From contig NZ_CP072648.1 of NCBI RefSeq assembly GCF_018304825.1, positions 2,277,501 to 2,341,500 of the forward strand: 64,000 nucleotides of DNA, given 5' to 3'. How positions within the stretch are numbered: position 1 is the first letter of the stretch; the number at the start of each line of letters is the position of its first letter. The notes beneath the pieces were generated by a model that did no database searches, was not told the origin of the DNA, and saw only the letters and a program-made list of their open reading frames with translations. A program made the translations under genes and the position numbers. Source of the DNA: Chloracidobacterium validum. Lineage in GTDB: Bacteria; Acidobacteriota; Blastocatellia; Chloracidobacteriales; Chloracidobacteriaceae. Below are positions 24,135-33,026 of the stretch, piece by piece.

Positions 24135-24761
24135 ATGGCGCATATCCTCATTGTTGAAGATGAAGCTGCCCTCCGCGATTTCATCCGTGAGGCGTTGATG
24201 GAGCAAGGTCATACGACAGTAGCCGTTTCCGATGGCATTGAAGCCATGGTGCGGCTCCGGGACGCTGAACTCAGCCAACCCTTTCAGCTCATTATCTGCG
24301 ATATTAACCTGCCCGGACTGCCTGGATGGTCCGTTTGCGACCTCGTCCGGCTCGATCCCCGCTTGGCTCACATCCCATTTCTCTTCCTGAGCGGGCTGGG
24401 GGAAATCGAGCAGCGGCTGGATGGGATTGCCCGGGGGGCCAACGATTACCTAGCCAAGCCTTTCTCACTCAATGAACTCCTTGAACGAATCACTTGGCTG
24501 CTCAGTCAGGCGGCCCAGGCGTCTGACATCGAAGTCGCGCCCAACCCGCTCGAGCAACAAACGCTGACCGACCTGCTGCGGGATATTGTCCATAATGCCC
24601 GCAACGGCACGTTGCATTTCCTGCTCGGCGATGGCTCGCAGGGACACATTGCCTTTCGGGAAGGCAAGTCCGCCGTCGTGGTAGGCGATGGGTCAGCCCC
24701 CCTTGAAGACCAGCTACGCCGCCTGTTTACCGGTCACGCTAGGTCATTTCATTTTGCATAA
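24135..24761 (+). CDS. Response regulator with receiver and DUF4388-like domain
   Basis: Residues 1-120 form a CheY-type receiver with acidic residues in VEDE, phospho-acceptor Asp56 (LIICDINLPG), Ser86 and Lys108 (YLAKPF). The C-terminal part (about 140-205, LTDLLRDIVHNARNGTLHFL and GHIAFREGKSAVV) resembles DUF4388/PATAN domains, which mediate protein contacts rather than DNA binding. No histidine kinase lies nearby, so it is an orphan regulator. The last 13 bases overlap rlmH convergently. Confidence 0.85.
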   Translation: MAHILIVEDEAALRDFIREALMEQGHTTVAVSDGIEAMVRLRDAELSQPFQLIICDINLPGLPGWSVCDLVRLDPRLAHIPFLFLSGLGEIEQRLDGIARGANDYLAKPFSLNELLERITWLLSQAAQASDIEVAPNPLEQQTLTDLLRDIVHNARNGTLHFLLGDGSQGHIAFREGKSAVVVGDGSAPLEDQLRRLFTGHARSFHFA

Positions 24762-25219
24762 GGCACGTTGGCCAACCGCGCCAGCGCACGATAGACCTGC
24801 TCGGCGGCTAGAACGCGCGCCATCTCATGGGTAAAGGTCAGCTTCGATAGTGACCACCGCCAGTCGGCGCGCTGCCGTACGGCTTCCGTCACCCCCCAGT
24901 GTCCGCCAGTCACAAAGCAGAGGTCACGGACGCCGGTGTCGCGCCACTTGCGCATTTTTTCGGCCAAGGCTTCGGATGAAACGACTTCCCCGGCCACGTC
25001 GAGCAGCACGACATAAGCGCTGGCCGGCAGCGCAGCCAGCAGATGTTTGGCCTCGCGCGCGCGAGCAAGTTCAGGATTGGCAGCCAATGCTGGCTCAGCC
25101 TCGCGTACGACCTGGATGCTGCCTGGAACGAAGCGTCGAATGCGCTCGCCGTAATCATGCGCAAGGGCGTCCCAGTGCGCCGATTTGGTTTTGCCCACGA
25201 CGAAAAACGTCACTCTCAT
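24749..25219 (-). CDS. rlmH: 23S rRNA pseudouridine-1915 N3-methyltransferase RlmH
   Basis: RlmH is a small SPOUT methyltransferase that modifies pseudouridine 1915 of 23S rRNA in the assembled 70S ribosome. The 156-residue length and the motifs MRVTFFVVGKTK, YVVLLDVAGEVVSSEALAEK, FVTGGHWGV and LAAEQVYRAL are diagnostic of the family. The usual Gly-Gly-Pro/Ala step of the SAM-binding knot reads GGHWG. It follows rapZ on the minus strand, 51 bases downstream. Confidence 0.93.
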   Translation of the reverse strand: MRVTFFVVGKTKSAHWDALAHDYGERIRRFVPGSIQVVREAEPALAANPELARAREAKHLLAALPASAYVVLLDVAGEVVSSEALAEKMRKWRDTGVRDLCFVTGGHWGVTEAVRQRADWRWSLSKLTFTHEMARVLAAEQVYRALARLANVPYAK

Positions 25220-25270
25220 GTGGCGTTGCCTTCAGGTGGATTGACACTGAAAACCGGGCTCGGCAGTCGC

Positions 25271-26161
25271 TTACTTGGCAATGTCCCGATGCCGGACGCG
25301 CACGGCAAAACGCAACTTGCGAACTTCCTTTGCCAAGGCCTCGGCCATCATCACCGAACGGTGCTTGCCACCCGTACACCCAATCGCAATGGTCAAGTAA
25401 CTCCGCCCATCGCGGGCATAGCGCGGCACGACAAACGCCAGCAGCTCGGCAAAGCGGTTTCGGGTTTCCACAACCTCATCATCGGCCAGGAGGAAATCAG
25501 TCACTGCCGCATCCTTGCCGGTCAGCGGACGCAAATCAGGCACGTAATGCGGGTTTTTGAGAAAGCGAACATCTAGCACCAAGTCAGCTTCGGTCGGCAA
25601 GCCATGTTTGAAACCAAAACTAAGCAACAGGACGCGCATGCGCGTGACCCGCCCAGCCCCAATCGCCTCGCCAAGTTGCCGCCGCAAGTCGTAAATGGTC
25701 AGGGCGGACGTGTCAATCACGCGGTCGGCCAGTTCCCGAATCGGCATCAACAGCGTTCGCTCGGACTGAATAGATGCCCGTAACCCACGGGTTTGCCGCC
25801 CCGCTGCATCCAGTGGATGCGGCCGCCGCGTCTCACTGTAACGGCGCATGAGGACGTCGTCCGTCGCCTCGAAAAAAAGCAAACGCACTTCCCCAATCAG
25901 CTCACGCAACCGCGCATAAGCGGCCGGAAAGGCGGCGACGAAGGCCGGCTCACGGGCATCCACAACCACGGCGGCCCGGGCAATGCCACCTTCCGAGCGG
26001 CGGCATAACTCGGCAAAGGTCGGGACGAGAGCGACTGGGAGATTGTCCACCCCGAAGTAGCCCAAATCTTCCAAAGCATTGAGCGCCGACTGTTTACCAG
26101 AGCCGCTGAGGCCGGTGATGACAACCAGACGGGGCGTGGACGCAGAAGCACGGGGAGGCAT
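25271..26161 (-). CDS. rapZ: RapZ-family nucleotide-binding protein
   Basis: RapZ is a P-loop protein, known in E. coli as an RNase adapter controlling GlmS synthesis; in most other phyla its role is open. ATG 26161 follows no strong ribosome site, but the longer frame to 26296 adds an unlikely leader that covers a terminator hairpin. The P-loop is ITGLSGSGKQSALNALEDLG, with Gln where Ser/Thr usually follows the Lys. The C-terminal domain carries FKHGLPTEADLVLDVRFL and the metabolite-binding CTGGKHRSV motif. The length of 296 residues is typical. Confidence 0.93.
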   Translation of the reverse strand: MPPRASASTPRLVVITGLSGSGKQSALNALEDLGYFGVDNLPVALVPTFAELCRRSEGGIARAAVVVDAREPAFVAAFPAAYARLRELIGEVRLLFFEATDDVLMRRYSETRRPHPLDAAGRQTRGLRASIQSERTLLMPIRELADRVIDTSALTIYDLRRQLGEAIGAGRVTRMRVLLLSFGFKHGLPTEADLVLDVRFLKNPHYVPDLRPLTGKDAAVTDFLLADDEVVETRNRFAELLAFVVPRYARDGRSYLTIAIGCTGGKHRSVMMAEALAKEVRKLRFAVRVRHRDIAK

Positions 26162-26257
26162 CGCAGACCGGACATCCGCACAGCAGTCAAAGCTTACAAG
26201 TTGATTGTGCGCGGCCAACCGAAAGCTGGCAAACAGAAAAGTGTTAGGCCACAAAAG

Positions 26258-26291
26258 TTTTGGGATGTGCGCCATCACGCACATCCCAAAA
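26258..26291 (-). terminator. Strong intrinsic terminator after nuoI
   Basis: TTTTGGGATGTGCG (26258-26271) is perfectly complementary to CGCACATCCCAAAA (26278-26291), giving 14 pairs around a 6-base loop. Read on the minus strand it is followed by CTTTTG, so it should end the nuoI transcript 44 bases after that gene's stop. It lies just upstream of rapZ. Confidence 0.85.
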
Positions 26292-26334
26292 ACCACTCCA
26301 ATCGAGACCGCAGGCCAGGTGTTAGCACCCCAGC

Positions 26335-26886
26335 TTAGTTGAGTTGCTTGCCATAGCGAACGATTTCACGGCCCTTTTCCAAGTGCTCACGGTCCCAGAC
26401 CATCCCGGCTCGGTTGTAGCTTGCCAGCTCAAACTCCTGCGTCAGCTCGATACAGTCTGTCGGGCAGGCTTCAACGCATAGGTCGCAGAACATACAGCGT
26501 GACGTGTCGTAGACATACGCCGCCAGGACTTTCTTTTTCTTGGGCTTGCCATCTTCCATGACGACTCGGTTCACGGCCCCGACATTGATGCAGTTTTCCG
26601 GGCAGGCCAGGGCGCACAGGTTGCACGCAATGCACAGGGTATCGCCGGTCGCGGGATCAAGGTTGAGGCGTGGCGCACCCCGAAACCGCTCACTCACCTT
26701 GGGCCGTTCTTCCGGGTAGAACTCCGTGTAGGCCCCACGCAGTGGGTCACCACCTGTTCCACGGGATTCGGTCAGCACTTTTCTGGTGTACTTGAAGGTG
26801 AGAGCAAACCCCTTGAGTAAATCCAGCATGAAGAAGCGCTCAAGGGTCTGCTTCCAGTTGCGTTTGGCAGGCGCGGTTGTCGTCAT
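26335..26886 (-). CDS. nuoI: NADH-quinone oxidoreductase subunit I
   Basis: NuoI carries two [4Fe-4S] clusters (N6a and N6b) that pass electrons through the hydrophilic arm of respiratory complex I. Both ferredoxin motifs are intact: CIACNLCALACPENCI and CMFCDLCVEACPTDCI. The length of 183 residues is normal. The gene stands alone here, with no other nuo gene within the window, so it is split from any main nuo operon. It ends at the 26258-26291 terminator. Confidence 0.93.
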   Translation of the reverse strand: MTTTAPAKRNWKQTLERFFMLDLLKGFALTFKYTRKVLTESRGTGGDPLRGAYTEFYPEERPKVSERFRGAPRLNLDPATGDTLCIACNLCALACPENCINVGAVNRVVMEDGKPKKKKVLAAYVYDTSRCMFCDLCVEACPTDCIELTQEFELASYNRAGMVWDREHLEKGREIVRYGKQLN

Positions 26887-27090
26887 AAGTATTTTGCCTC
26901 GTCTAAGTTGCGGTTACGGCATCGTCCCCGGTGTTGAGTCAAGTGGAAAGCCTAGTGTAACCTTCTGAGAGTTTTTGGTGGTTGAGCGACCGTCACCTGC
27001 CCGCAGGTGCTCGCTTGGCCTGCAACATTGAATAGGCGAAAACGCTTTCAAACTGTTTGTAGGCACACATTTCACGGGAGGTACTCGGTA

Positions 27091-27795
27091 ATGCACAAAT
27101 TGCTTTGCGCAGCGCTGGCCGGATTGCTGACTGGCGCGCCGCTGCTACTGGAAGGCGTGTCAGCCAGCGCGGCAGTTTCTAAAATTGACCGCAAAGTTCG
27201 TGAGCGGCTTGATCGTTCGGCTGAAATCCTGACCGAAGTCATGCGCGCTCCCGACCAAGGCATCTCGCCCGACTTCTTACGCAAGTGTGAAGGTTTGGTT
27301 TTTATTCCAGGCGTCAAAAAAGGCGCGCTCATTGTGGGCGGACAGTTTGGGCGCGGTCTCATGGTGGTGCGCCAGCCCAATCGTCAGTGGGGTCCGCCCG
27401 GCTTCGTCACGCTGGGCGGTGGGAGCTTCGGACTGCAAGTTGGTGGTCAAAGCAGTGACATCATTTTACTTGTCATGAATCGGCGTGGCATCGAAAAACT
27501 CGCCTCAAACAAGTTCCAACTTGGCGCGGATGCTTCCGTGGCGGCCGGCCCGGTTGGGCGCAATCTCAAAGCTGGAACTGACCTCAAGATGCAGGCCGAG
27601 ATTCTCTGCTATTCCCGCTCACAGGGGGTGTTTGCGGGACTTTCCCTGGAAGGAGCAACGCTCCAAGTCGATGATGACGCCAACCAAGCCATTTACGGAC
27701 GCACGGTCGCCAGTCGGGAAGTGGTCGAAGGGACGCTTCCCAGACCGAAAGAAGCAGCGCGGTTGTACGCCGTACTGCGGCGCTATGCCGGTTGA
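27091..27795 (+). CDS. Secreted SYLF (Ysc84-type) domain protein
   Basis: ATG 27091 has GGGAGG 9 bases upstream; the longer frame from 27007 has none. A signal peptide (KLLCAALAGLLTGAPLLL) ends near VSASA. The SYLF domain spans most of the 234 residues: CEGLVFIPGVKKGALIVGGQ, then RGLMVV, GGGSFGLQVGGQSSDIILLV and a C-terminal SLEGATLQVDDDANQAIYG. SYLF proteins bind lipids, and eukaryotic members bind actin. Bacterial members are exported and of uncertain role. The cysteine desulfurase starts 15 bases further on. Confidence 0.9.
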   Translation: MHKLLCAALAGLLTGAPLLLEGVSASAAVSKIDRKVRERLDRSAEILTEVMRAPDQGISPDFLRKCEGLVFIPGVKKGALIVGGQFGRGLMVVRQPNRQWGPPGFVTLGGGSFGLQVGGQSSDIILLVMNRRGIEKLASNKFQLGADASVAAGPVGRNLKAGTDLKMQAEILCYSRSQGVFAGLSLEGATLQVDDDANQAIYGRTVASREVVEGTLPRPKEAARLYAVLRRYAG

Positions 27796-27810
27796 CCACA
27801 GTTTTATCCA

Positions 27811-28995
27811 GTGACCACGACGCCACGGCTTTATCTCGACCATGCCGCCACGACGCCAGTCTTACCAGAGGTCGTGGCGGCGTTTCTGCCCTATCTGACC
27901 GAGCAGTTTGGCAATGCCTCGTCCGTGCATGCCTTTGGGCAGCGCGCGCGCGCGGCAGTCGAGCAATCCCGCCGGCACGTGGCAGCGCTGTTCGGCGCGG
28001 AACCAACCGAAGTCACCTTCCTCAGCGGCGGCACCGAAGCCAACAACTTGGCGATTCGTGGCGTGGCGGAAGCCTACGGCGACGCCAGCCGCCGCAACCA
28101 CATCATCACGACCTCATTCGAGCATCCGGCTGTCTTAGCACCTTGCCAGGCGCTTGAGGCGGCTGGGTTTCGGGTGACGTACCTACCGGTCAGCTTGGCC
28201 GGGCGCGTGAGCGCCGCAGAGGTGGCTCAGGCGCTGACCGATGAAACTTTGCTGGTAACGGTCATGCTGGCCAACAACGAGGTCGGAACGCTCCAGCCAA
28301 TCGCGGAAATCGGCGCGCTGGTTGCCGAACGCCGGCGGCGTGGTCAGACACTGTTTTTTCATACCGATGCCGTGCAGGCCGTGGGCAAGGTTCCGGTCAA
28401 CGTCCGCGACTTGGGCGTGGATTTGCTCTCCCTGTCCGGTCACAAAATCCATGCGCCCAAGGGTATTGGCGCGCTCTACGTCGCCAAGCACGTCCGGCTG
28501 GCGCCCCAGCAACTTGGCGGACACCAAGAACGTGACCGCCGCGCCGGAACGGAAGCCGTCGCCAACATCGTGGCGCTCGGCTGCGCCGCCCAGCTTGCCG
28601 CGCAACGCCTCGACCAGATGGCGCAAGTGCGAAACCTGCGTGATACACTGGAACACGAACTCCAGGCGCGCCTGCCGTGGATGGCGGTCAATGGCGGCGC
28701 GTCGCCGCGCTTGCCGAACATTTCAAATCTGGCGTTTGACGGCCTCGACGCGAATCGGCTCGTGATTGCCCTCGACCTGGCCGGCATCGCCATCTCAACG
28801 GGTTCAGCGTGCTCGTCCGGCTCAACCGAACCCAGTCACGTCCTGCGTGCGATGGGGCTGCCGCCGGAGCGGGTACGCGGCTCGATTCGCATCAGCTTGA
28901 GTCATACCACCGCGCCGTCAGACATCGCGCGCGTGATTGATCTGTTACCGAAGACCGTCGAGCGTCTGGCGCGTCTTCAAAACCCAACGGACTAG
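27811..28995 (+). CDS. Cysteine desulfurase (NifS/IscS family)
   Basis: A PLP enzyme that takes sulfur from cysteine for Fe-S clusters or thiolation. The fold signature begins with LYLDHAATTPVLPEV. The PLP lysine is in LLSLSGHKIHAPKGIGALYV, and the catalytic cysteine lies in the flexible loop ISTGSACSSGSTEPSHVL. The short SGS loop and overall order fit the NifS/IscS class rather than SufS. The start is GTG 27811. No IscU partner is adjacent; threonine synthase follows after 6 bases. Confidence 0.92.
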   Translation: MTTTPRLYLDHAATTPVLPEVVAAFLPYLTEQFGNASSVHAFGQRARAAVEQSRRHVAALFGAEPTEVTFLSGGTEANNLAIRGVAEAYGDASRRNHIITTSFEHPAVLAPCQALEAAGFRVTYLPVSLAGRVSAAEVAQALTDETLLVTVMLANNEVGTLQPIAEIGALVAERRRRGQTLFFHTDAVQAVGKVPVNVRDLGVDLLSLSGHKIHAPKGIGALYVAKHVRLAPQQLGGHQERDRRAGTEAVANIVALGCAAQLAAQRLDQMAQVRNLRDTLEHELQARLPWMAVNGGASPRLPNISNLAFDGLDANRLVIALDLAGIAISTGSACSSGSTEPSHVLRAMGLPPERVRGSIRISLSHTTAPSDIARVIDLLPKTVERLARLQNPTD

Positions 28996-29001
28996 CACAC
29001 C

Positions 29002-30384
29002 ATGGAACGCTTTCCGCGCGCCAGCGCCTACCTCAAGTGTATCGAACCAACTTGTCGCGCAACCTACGATGCTGGCGAGCAACTCTATGCCTGTGAACGA
29101 TGTGGCGGGCTGCTCGATGTGTGCTATGAGTGGTCGCCGGCAGCCCTACACGACATTTTGGCCACTTTTGATGCCCGCCGCGCTTCTTATCATCCCTATG
29201 ATCAAAGCGGTGTCTGGCGCTTCCGCGAACTCTTTCCATTTGCCACCTCGCCAAGCCAGGTCGTCACTTTGGGCGAAGGCAACACACCACTTTGGGATGC
29301 CCCACGCAGCGCCCACTACGCCGGACTCAAACGGCTGACGGTCAAGCATCAGGGCCTGAACCCAACCGGCTCGTTCAAGGACAACGGCATGACGACCGGT
29401 ATCGCCCAGGCGCGTCGGCTTGGCGCGCGGGCTGTTGCCTGCGCCAGCACTGGCAACACGTCGGCATCGCTTGCCGCCTATGCCGCCCGGGCCGGCATGC
29501 ATGGCATTGTCTTTATTCCAGGCGGCCGCATTGCTTACGGAAAGCTGGCGCAAAGCCTTGATTACGGCGCGGTAACGCTCCAAATTGAAGGCAACTTCGA
29601 CGACGCGATGCGCCTGGTGCGCGACCTAGCCCGCACAACGCCACTTTATCTGCTCAATTCGGTCAATCCCTTCCGGCTGGAAGGCCAGAAGACCATCGCA
29701 TTCGAACTCCTACAACAACGCCGGTGGCAAGTCCCCGATCGCGTAGTTGTCCCTGGCGGCAACCTAGGCAATGTCTCCGCACTCGGGAAAGGGTTTAAAG
29801 AGCTGCATGACCTGGGACTTATCCCACGCTTGCCCAAGCTGACAGTCGTACAAGCCGAGGGCGCAGCCCCTCTTGTCCGGTGGTATGCCGCCCACCGGGT
29901 GGGTAACCTGTTGCCGGTCAACCGCCCCAAAACCTTGGCAACTGCCATCCAAATCGGCAATCCGGTGTCCTGGCTCAAAGCAGTGCGGGCACTTGACTGG
30001 ACAGACGGTATCTGCACGACAGTTTCAGAACAAGAGATAGCCGACGCCAAGGCAATCATCGGACGTGACGGCATCGGCTGCGAACCGGCCAGCGCGGCAA
30101 CGGTCGCCGGATTGCGACGACTCGTTAGCGAAGGACTGGTGCATCCCGAAGAAGACGTCGTGGCCATTCTCACCGGCAGCGCGCTCAAAGACCCAGACTT
30201 CACCGTGCAATACCACACCGGACAACTTTTTACCGATGCCGAACGCGAGACTCACCTTGCCTATGCCGAAGGCCACCTTATGTCCACGTTCGCCAATGCC
30301 CCACGTCAGGTGCCAGGCAAGCCCGACGTGTTGCGGCAAATCATTCTCGACCTACTTGCCGAACCATCCTGTCCGACAGCATGA
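29002..30384 (+). CDS. thrC: Threonine synthase
   Basis: Converts O-phosphohomoserine to threonine with PLP. The 460-residue protein opens with a four-cysteine segment (CIEPTC and CERCGG) typical of one threonine synthase class. The PLP-lysine motif follows in NPTGSFKDNGMT. The phosphate-binding region VVVPGGNLGNVSALGKGF and the GCEPASAATVAGLRRL C-terminal block are also present. It is 6 bases after the desulfurase and overlaps the next gene by ATGA, forming an operon of at least three genes. Confidence 0.94.
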   Translation: MERFPRASAYLKCIEPTCRATYDAGEQLYACERCGGLLDVCYEWSPAALHDILATFDARRASYHPYDQSGVWRFRELFPFATSPSQVVTLGEGNTPLWDAPRSAHYAGLKRLTVKHQGLNPTGSFKDNGMTTGIAQARRLGARAVACASTGNTSASLAAYAARAGMHGIVFIPGGRIAYGKLAQSLDYGAVTLQIEGNFDDAMRLVRDLARTTPLYLLNSVNPFRLEGQKTIAFELLQQRRWQVPDRVVVPGGNLGNVSALGKGFKELHDLGLIPRLPKLTVVQAEGAAPLVRWYAAHRVGNLLPVNRPKTLATAIQIGNPVSWLKAVRALDWTDGICTTVSEQEIADAKAIIGRDGIGCEPASAATVAGLRRLVSEGLVHPEEDVVAILTGSALKDPDFTVQYHTGQLFTDAERETHLAYAEGHLMSTFANAPRQVPGKPDVLRQIILDLLAEPSCPTA

Positions 30385-31166
30385 ACGACATACGCTTCCG
30401 GCCACATGGTTTTATCCGGCGCAGCAGGCCGTGGGTGTCTCAAATCCTCCTCATTGGGCTGCTGCTCCTGGGTGGCGGGATCGCCGCCGCCCAAGAGGAC
30501 GTCCCGGACGAGCCGCCTGAAGAAAAGCCAAGCTGGACGGCCCGAACCGGTGCGCGGGCGGCGTTCGTCGCTGATGCTGGGTTGGCGGCTTTGCGCATCA
30601 CACCAAGCGCCACCGGTGACCTCAAGCAGCGGCTGCGGGTTGGGCGGCGCGTCTATGTGCTCGGTCAGCGTCGGATCGTTGACGGGCGAACCTATGTGTT
30701 TGTCGCCGTCACCCGGCGCACCCGTGGCTGGCTTGACCAACGGGCGGTCGTGCGGGCAAACGCGCGCGGTGACGACACGCGCCTCTTGGCGCTGGCGCGG
30801 GTGGAAACTGCTGGTTATGAACGGTTGCGCCTCTGCCGGTTGTTTGAAACGCTGTTTCGGTCATCACCGCAGTTGCCAACGGCGCTGCTCCTGCTCGGAG
30901 AAACCGCCGATGCGGAAGCCGAAGCCATGCAGCGGCGCGCCGTCCGGCGCGTTCAACAACGAGTTGTCGCCGGCAATGCCGATGAAGCGTCCTACTTTGA
31001 TAATGATCCGGGCTTGGATCGCTATAACCGACTCGGCGTGAAGTTTCGTTACGATTCGGCAAAGAAGCGGTATCGCTACGACGGCGCGGCCTATCGCCGC
31101 CTGGCGCGGCAATATCCCCAGACTCCCGAAGCCGACAAGGCGCGGCAGTGGCTCTCCAACCAGTGA
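30381..31166 (+). CDS. Exported protein with SH3-like domain, unknown function
   Basis: The 261-residue product starts at an ATG that overlaps the stop of thrC (ATGA). A hydrophobic signal or anchor (PWVSQILLIGLLLLGGGIAA) is followed by an acidic Pro-rich linker. A bacterial SH3-like stretch comes next (ALRITPSATGDLKQRLRVGR, then RTYVFVAVTRRTRGWLDQ). The C-terminal half is helical and Arg-rich, ending with YRRLARQYPQTPEADKARQW, like a tetratricopeptide-type tail. A cell-envelope role is likely. Confidence 0.75.
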   Translation: MNDIRFRPHGFIRRSRPWVSQILLIGLLLLGGGIAAAQEDVPDEPPEEKPSWTARTGARAAFVADAGLAALRITPSATGDLKQRLRVGRRVYVLGQRRIVDGRTYVFVAVTRRTRGWLDQRAVVRANARGDDTRLLALARVETAGYERLRLCRLFETLFRSSPQLPTALLLLGETADAEAEAMQRRAVRRVQQRVVAGNADEASYFDNDPGLDRYNRLGVKFRYDSAKKRYRYDGAAYRRLARQYPQTPEADKARQWLSNQ

Positions 31167-31208
31167 TAGCTTTCCCACCCAGTCATGACTGTCGCCCAGA
31201 AAACTCGA

Positions 31209-31469
31209 CTAGCGACAAGTGCAGGGCGCGCCGCTCCCGCCACGGCGTTCGGCGGCCGCTTCGGCTTGGGCGCGGGTGTCGAACTCGCCCAGCAGGCAGG
31301 CTTCGCCGCGGGCTCGCTGCATCTGCTCCGGCGTGCGCGTGTCCACTTCGATTTTTCCATTTGCGCAATAGACCCGGTACTTTACATCCGCGCTGACGAG
31401 GTTAGCCGCAAGCAAACTCATCAGCCCCAGCACCAGCCCTCCGGCCAAAGGTAAACGGACTGCCATCAT
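31209..31469 (-). CDS. Small secreted protein, unknown function
   Basis: An 86-residue protein with a clear signal peptide (LPLAGGLVLGLMSLLAANLVSA) after ATG 31469, which has GGAGAG 9 bases upstream. The mature part holds KYRVYCANGKIEVDTRT and ends in an Arg/Gly-rich stretch closing with CTCR, with four cysteines after the signal that could form disulfides. No family is recognised. The good ribosome site and signal sequence argue that it is real despite its size. Confidence 0.65.
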   Translation of the reverse strand: MMAVRLPLAGGLVLGLMSLLAANLVSADVKYRVYCANGKIEVDTRTPEQMQRARGEACLLGEFDTRAQAEAAAERRGGSGAPCTCR

Positions 31470-31618
31470 GGTCTTGTCTCTCCAGGTTCAGTGGCGTCAG
31501 GTGGATGGGCACCAAGCAACACAGCTTAGGTGCGCATTGCGCGCGCCGGGTTGCTTGCGCCATAGTGCCGCACACCATCCGGCGTCGCAATCATGCCTGA
31601 CTGATTCGGCTTGGCACA

Positions 31619-32830
31619 ATGCTCAAACTGACTGAACGCGAACTGCGCCGACTAGCGGAAACACTCGATACACTGCATTTGCGAGGCGTCTTGGGCGCGG
31701 AGGCTCGCCCGGCCGGCAAGCGAGCCGACCTCTTGCGCCAAGTTGTTGAAAAGGCGCAGGAACATGCCGCAACGGCCCATCGCCTGTACGAGGCGGCCCG
31801 CCTCTCACCTGAACAAATTCACGACTGGCTGGCTGAGACTGCCCCGGACCTTCCATCCGATGCGCGCGCGCGCATCCTCCGCCTCTTGACCGCGTCTCGT
31901 GAGCCTGGCGAGCGCATCCCGGCGCAACAGGTCGTCAGCTTGCTGACGCTTGGGCTGGCAACGGTTCTGGATGAACTGCGTGAGATCGAACGCCGGCGGC
32001 CCCGCCCAACCCTCGACTATCACGACTTCCAGGTGGAACGCCACCGCCGTGCGGCCCTCAAAAAACTCCTCGACGGTATCGGAACGCCCGAACCTCAGCC
32101 GTTCGTGCCCGATCCGTTTCAGTTGGCGGCCGTTGCGATTGTCACCGAACAGGGGCTGGATGCGATGGTGGCCGCGCCGACCGGGTCGGGCAAGACCTGG
32201 ATTGCCGAACAAGCCATCCGCCGAACACTCGAACGGGGCGGCACCGCCTGGTACACCTCACCCCTCAAAGCCCTCTCCAACGACAAATTTCGTGAGTTTG
32301 GGCGAACGTTCGGACCCGACGCGGTTGGGCTGATCACCGGCGACCGGCGCGTGAACCCTGACGCGCCGCTCAAGATTGCCACCACCGAGATTTACCGCAA
32401 TGGTTTATACGACGCCATGACCTCGGAGGGGGTGGTTGGCGCGCCGGATTTGGTGGTCTTCGACGAAGTCCACTACCTCGGCGACCGGCACCGTGGCGTG
32501 GTGTGGGAAGAATCCATTATTTACACACCAGCTTCGACGCGCTTGCTCCTGCTCTCAGCTACGGTTGGCAACGCCAGGGAGTTGGCAGAATGGGTGACGT
32601 GGACGCGCGGCGTCGAGTGCCGACTGGTTGCCCACCCACAGCGTCCAGTGCCGCTCCGAACGGCGTTTATCCACCCCGATGGACGCCTCCAGCCACTTTT
32701 TGAGGATGACGCCACCGGACGGCTGCAAGCGGACGTTGAAGCCCTGTACGTCCAAGCCAAGCAGCAAGAGGCCGCCGCTCAGGCCAGGCGGCGGCGACCA
32801 CCGTTTTATCGGCGCCGGCGGCGACGCTGA
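31619..32830 (+). CDS. Ski2-like DExH helicase lacking the second RecA domain
   Basis: The first RecA domain is complete: Walker A AAPTGSGKTWIAEQA, motif Ia TSPLKALSNDKFREF, Ib TTEIYRNGLYD, motif II DLVVFDEVHYLGD and motif III LLLLSATVGNARE. A helical N-terminal region (about residues 1-150) precedes it. The frame ends with an Arg-rich linker (RRRRPPFYRRRRRR), just where the second RecA domain with motifs IV-VI should begin. The other frames downstream carry no helicase motifs. The protein therefore seems C-terminally truncated and probably cannot unwind nucleic acid alone. Confidence 0.8.
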   Translation: MLKLTERELRRLAETLDTLHLRGVLGAEARPAGKRADLLRQVVEKAQEHAATAHRLYEAARLSPEQIHDWLAETAPDLPSDARARILRLLTASREPGERIPAQQVVSLLTLGLATVLDELREIERRRPRPTLDYHDFQVERHRRAALKKLLDGIGTPEPQPFVPDPFQLAAVAIVTEQGLDAMVAAPTGSGKTWIAEQAIRRTLERGGTAWYTSPLKALSNDKFREFGRTFGPDAVGLITGDRRVNPDAPLKIATTEIYRNGLYDAMTSEGVVGAPDLVVFDEVHYLGDRHRGVVWEESIIYTPASTRLLLLSATVGNARELAEWVTWTRGVECRLVAHPQRPVPLRTAFIHPDGRLQPLFEDDATGRLQADVEALYVQAKQQEAAAQARRRRPPFYRRRRRR

Positions 32831-32905
32831 ACGTGCCTCTGAAAAGTTTCTTTGATGGCCTGAAACCGGTCGTTCACAGGCCAGGAATGCCGATGCCACG
32901 CTTGT

Positions 32906-33015
32906 AACACTCTGGCTTGCCCAAGTTGACGTACAGGCAGGAATGCCTGTGCTACTTTGCAACACTCTGGCTTGCCCAAGTTGACGCACAGGCAGGAATG
33001 CCTGTGCTACCTTTT
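32906..33015. repeat. Two tandem 55-bp REP-like units
   Basis: Two 55-base copies start at 32906 and 32961 (AACACTCTGGCTTGCCCAAG...). Each contains the imperfect palindrome ACAGGCAGGAATGCCTGT. Partial copies flank them (32874-32905 and 33016-33030), and a related fragment lies at 42820-42850. They lie between the helicase fragment and the convergent SMP-30 gene. Confidence 0.85.
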
Positions 33016-33026
33016 CAAGCTCTGGC

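Noticed and set aside
32831-32905. Possible frameshifted continuation of the helicase
   Set aside because: The shifted frame gives only about 25 residues without helicase motifs IV-VI before a stop in the repeats.
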